Source: Candidatus Latescibacterota bacterium (GTDB lineage Bacteria; Latescibacterota; UBA2968; UBA8231). From it: DNA of 6,273 nt. Shown in pieces: positions 5,725 through 6,273 of this stretch. A program made the translations under genes and the position numbers. The DNA lies in contig JAJDTN010000212.1 of NCBI GenBank assembly GCA_022827165.1, positions 1 through 6,273 of the forward strand. Direction: 5' to 3'. Numbering within the stretch: position 1 is the first letter of the stretch; every line of letters begins with the position of its first letter. The notes beneath the pieces are model-generated. The model worked only from the letters and a program-made list of their open reading frames with translations, did no database searches and had not been told where the DNA came from.

Positions 5725-6273
5725 TTGACCACCCGGACCGCCGCCGCGAACGCCGTCGAGGCCTTCCGCCAGCGCACCGGACAGGCGCCGGAGGCCGGCC
5801 CCGAGTCCCCGGGGTACGTGCGCCCGGCGCGGGCCCTGCTGGCGGGCTCGCTGCTGAGCGCCGCCGTCGCTTTCTGGGGGCCCTACAACAGCCTGATGGT
5901 GCGCGGCTCGTACCTGACCATCGACTTCACCACCGCCGCCGCCATCCTCCTGCTCTTCCTCCTGGCCCTGGTGGTCAACACCGCCCTGCGGCGGCTGCTC
6001 CCCTCTTTCTCCCTGACCACGGGCGAGCTGTCGATCACCTACCTGATGGCGGCGATCGCCTGCTCGATCTGCACCATGGGGCTGACCCTCTACCTGATCC
6101 CCATCCTGCCGGCGATCTACTACCTGGCCACCCCGGAGAACGAGTGGGCCCAGGACATCCAGCCCTACGTCCCCCACTGGCTGGTGCCCCAGGGCGACGA
6201 CGCCATCCAGGGGTTCTACGAGGGGGTGGCGCGGGGCGAGGCGATCCCGTGGATGGTGTGGGTCAAGCCGCTG
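5725..6273 (+). CDS. DUF6785/DUF6784-like polytopic membrane protein, 5' part only
   Basis: The first 183 residues of a large integral membrane protein; the frame is open at the window end. A soluble N-terminus of about 35 residues is followed by hydrophobic segments at about 37-59, 68-88 and 101-135. The pattern matches what I recall of the DUF6785 family: 'FWGPYNSLMVRGSYLTIDF' after the first segment, 'SFSLTTGELSITYLMAAIA' before the third, then 'TPENEWAQDIQPYVPHWLV' (136-154) and 'FYEGVARGEAIPWMVWVKPL' (164-183). The family is uncharacterised, usually about 600-700 residues, and common in Planctomycetota, Armatimonadota and similar groups. The start is TTG with GGAG five bases upstream; GTG at residue 32 would remove only the soluble tail and is a possible alternative. 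It is divergent from the ATPase gene. Any transport role is a guess. Confidence 0.8.
   Translation, partial: MTTRTAAANAVEAFRQRTGQAPEAGPESPGYVRPARALLAGSLLSAAVAFWGPYNSLMVRGSYLTIDFTTAAAILLLFLLALVVNTALRRLLPSFSLTTGELSITYLMAAIACSICTMGLTLYLIPILPAIYYLATPENEWAQDIQPYVPHWLVPQGDDAIQGFYEGVARGEAIPWMVWVKPL

Noticed and set aside
3908..5728. 606-codon open frame on the plus strand
   Set aside because: It runs out of frame through the lactonase and antisense through the ATPase gene, both of which have intact family motifs. No recognisable domain.
5011..6177. 388-codon open frame on the minus strand
   Set aside because: It overlaps the ATPase gene out of frame and runs antisense to the membrane protein gene. 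Low-complexity Gly/Gln/Arg sequence without motifs.
1..6273. CRISPR arrays, tRNA, rRNA, insertion sequences, integrases
   Set aside because: No regularly spaced repeats, no cloverleaf-like segment with CCA end, no rRNA-like sequence and no transposase or integrase motif were seen on either strand by eye.

Overview
This is a GC-rich bacterial window (hand counts of single 60-base lines run from 55% to 80% GC). It carries seven protein-coding genes, two of them cut by the window edges. A CUT1-type sugar ABC permease, a seven-bladed lactonase-like propeller, an ankyrin protein with N-terminal 'A(R)..GF.SW..L' modules and a DUF6785/DUF6784-like membrane protein occur together in high-GC soil and sediment phyla. 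Planctomycetota (Phycisphaerae-like) is my best guess, with Acidobacteriota or a related uncultured lineage as alternatives. No rRNA, tRNA or other taxonomic marker is present, so this is inference.

Layout from left to right. (1) 1-474 (+): the C-terminal half of a MalG-like sugar permease. (2) 545-1235 (-): a two-gene operon encoding a minimal nucleotidyltransferase and, overlapping it by 14 bases, a HEPN-domain protein. This is a toxin-antitoxin-like pair with clearly lower GC than its surroundings. (3) 1357-3198 (-): a 613-residue ankyrin-repeat protein with an unusual N-terminal repeat region. (4) 3339-4361 (+): a beta-propeller lactonase of the 6-phosphogluconolactonase family, divergent from the ankyrin gene across 140 bases that hold a perfect inverted repeat. 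(5) 4451-5602 (-): an AAA_14/DUF4143 ATPase with a nuclease-like C-terminus; a striking AT-rich palindrome lies just upstream of its start. (6) 5725-6273 (+): the N-terminus of a DUF6785-like polytopic membrane protein that starts at TTG.

The genes do not form one pathway. The permease, the lactonase and perhaps the membrane protein fit carbohydrate uptake and metabolism. The NT-HEPN pair, the AAA_14/DUF4143 ATPase and perhaps the ankyrin protein are accessory genes of the kind that move between genomes and sit between housekeeping genes. Apart from the NT-HEPN pair, each gene appears to be its own transcription unit. I do not see a clearly new multi-gene system. The items most worth checking are the palindrome at 5610-5637, the lower-GC NT-HEPN pair and the repeat architecture of the ankyrin protein's N-terminus.
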